From: an uncultured Oxalobacteraceae bacterium | GTDB lineage: Bacteria; Pseudomonadota; Gammaproteobacteria; Burkholderiales; Burkholderiaceae | NCBI GenBank assembly: GCA_946478765.1 | Contig: CAMLDH010000081.1 | Span: 1 to 13,451 of the forward strand | Direction of reading: 5' to 3' | DNA length: 13,451 nt | Part shown: piece by piece, positions 13,302-13,451 of the stretch | Layout: every line of letters starts with the position of its first letter | Position numbering within the stretch: the stretch's first letter is position 1 | Position numbers and translations under genes: made by a program | Notes under the pieces: model-generated | Told to the model about the DNA's origin: nothing | The model's input: only the letters and a program-made list of their open reading frames with translations | The model's database searches: none

Positions 13302-13451
13302 TCACAGAAACAACCCCTTCCCACCGCCGACGGGCGTGTCGCGCACCTTTGTGCCTCGTGCGTTGAAATGACTCAGTAGATACCATCGAGTGATGTTATC
13401 GGTGTTTGTCAACGTAGTTGTCGCGTGACCTCAAGCGGCCTGCTTTAGTTG

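Larger units (their letters stand above)
12965..13451. other. Gene-free region with several inverted repeats
   Basis: I find no credible coding frame in these 487 bases. The promoter for the - strand pair should lie at its left edge, but I see no convincing -35/-10 pair. The region holds the inverted repeats listed at 13109-13136, 13195-13214 and 13257-13301. Weaker pairings lie between them: CGAAG/CTTCG at about 13145-13163 and CTTTG/CAAAG at about 13172-13189. Confidence 0.5.

Noticed and set aside
1..13451. tRNA genes, rRNA genes or a CRISPR array
   Set aside because: I saw no cloverleaf-type arms or TTCRANNC-like loop in context, no rRNA sequence, and no regularly spaced repeats.

Overview
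The window looks like accessory DNA from a betaproteobacterium, probably order Burkholderiales. The reasons are a PHB depolymerase tail, a PhaZ7-like depolymerase (a family known from Paucimonas lemoignei), and IS3- and IS6-family transposase remnants of the kind common in Ralstonia and Burkholderia. Base composition is mostly GC-rich; for example 9961-10020 has 41 G/C in 60. The right end is much poorer; for example 12481-12540 has 18 G/C in 60. All family calls come from reading motifs by eye; no search was run.

Left part (1-3057, + strand). The window opens inside an extracellular PHB depolymerase and shows its catalytic His, an Ig-like linker and a substrate-binding tail. A compact protease unit follows: a possible 32-aa lipoprotein (796-894) sharing ATGA with a subtilisin-family protease that has no signal peptide (891-2639), then an overlapping lipoprotein (2623-3057). 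The mature part of that lipoprotein resembles the protease's own propeptide. This protease plus lipid-anchored propeptide pair is the most interesting arrangement in the window.

Middle (3058-6132) is a junkyard. It holds an 81-bp copy of the end of the PhaZ7-like gene, a decayed secreted-protein gene, and three copies of a 14-base motif that may be IS6-type ends. It also holds one intact beta-propeller gene (3706-4653, -) and a secreted-protein start fused to the tail of an IS6-family transposase.

Right-centre (6133-10559). A 692-aa PhaZ7-like hydrolase with chitobiase-type C-terminal modules (-) is divergent from a thermolysin-like (gluzincin) metallopeptidase (+). The metallopeptidase is overlapped at its end by a small protein with a hydrophobic N-terminus. 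Thus two unrelated proteases here lack a signal peptide and each is followed by an overlapping gene for a small, apparently exported protein.

Right end (10560-13451). A 5'-truncated, frameshifted IS3 transposase and an interrupted gene fragment lead into an AT-rich, tightly coupled two-gene unit on the - strand. It encodes a 274-aa soluble protein of unknown family and a 198-aa membrane protein with four predicted TM segments. About 490 bases without a gene follow, rich in inverted repeats. I found no tRNA, rRNA or CRISPR array.
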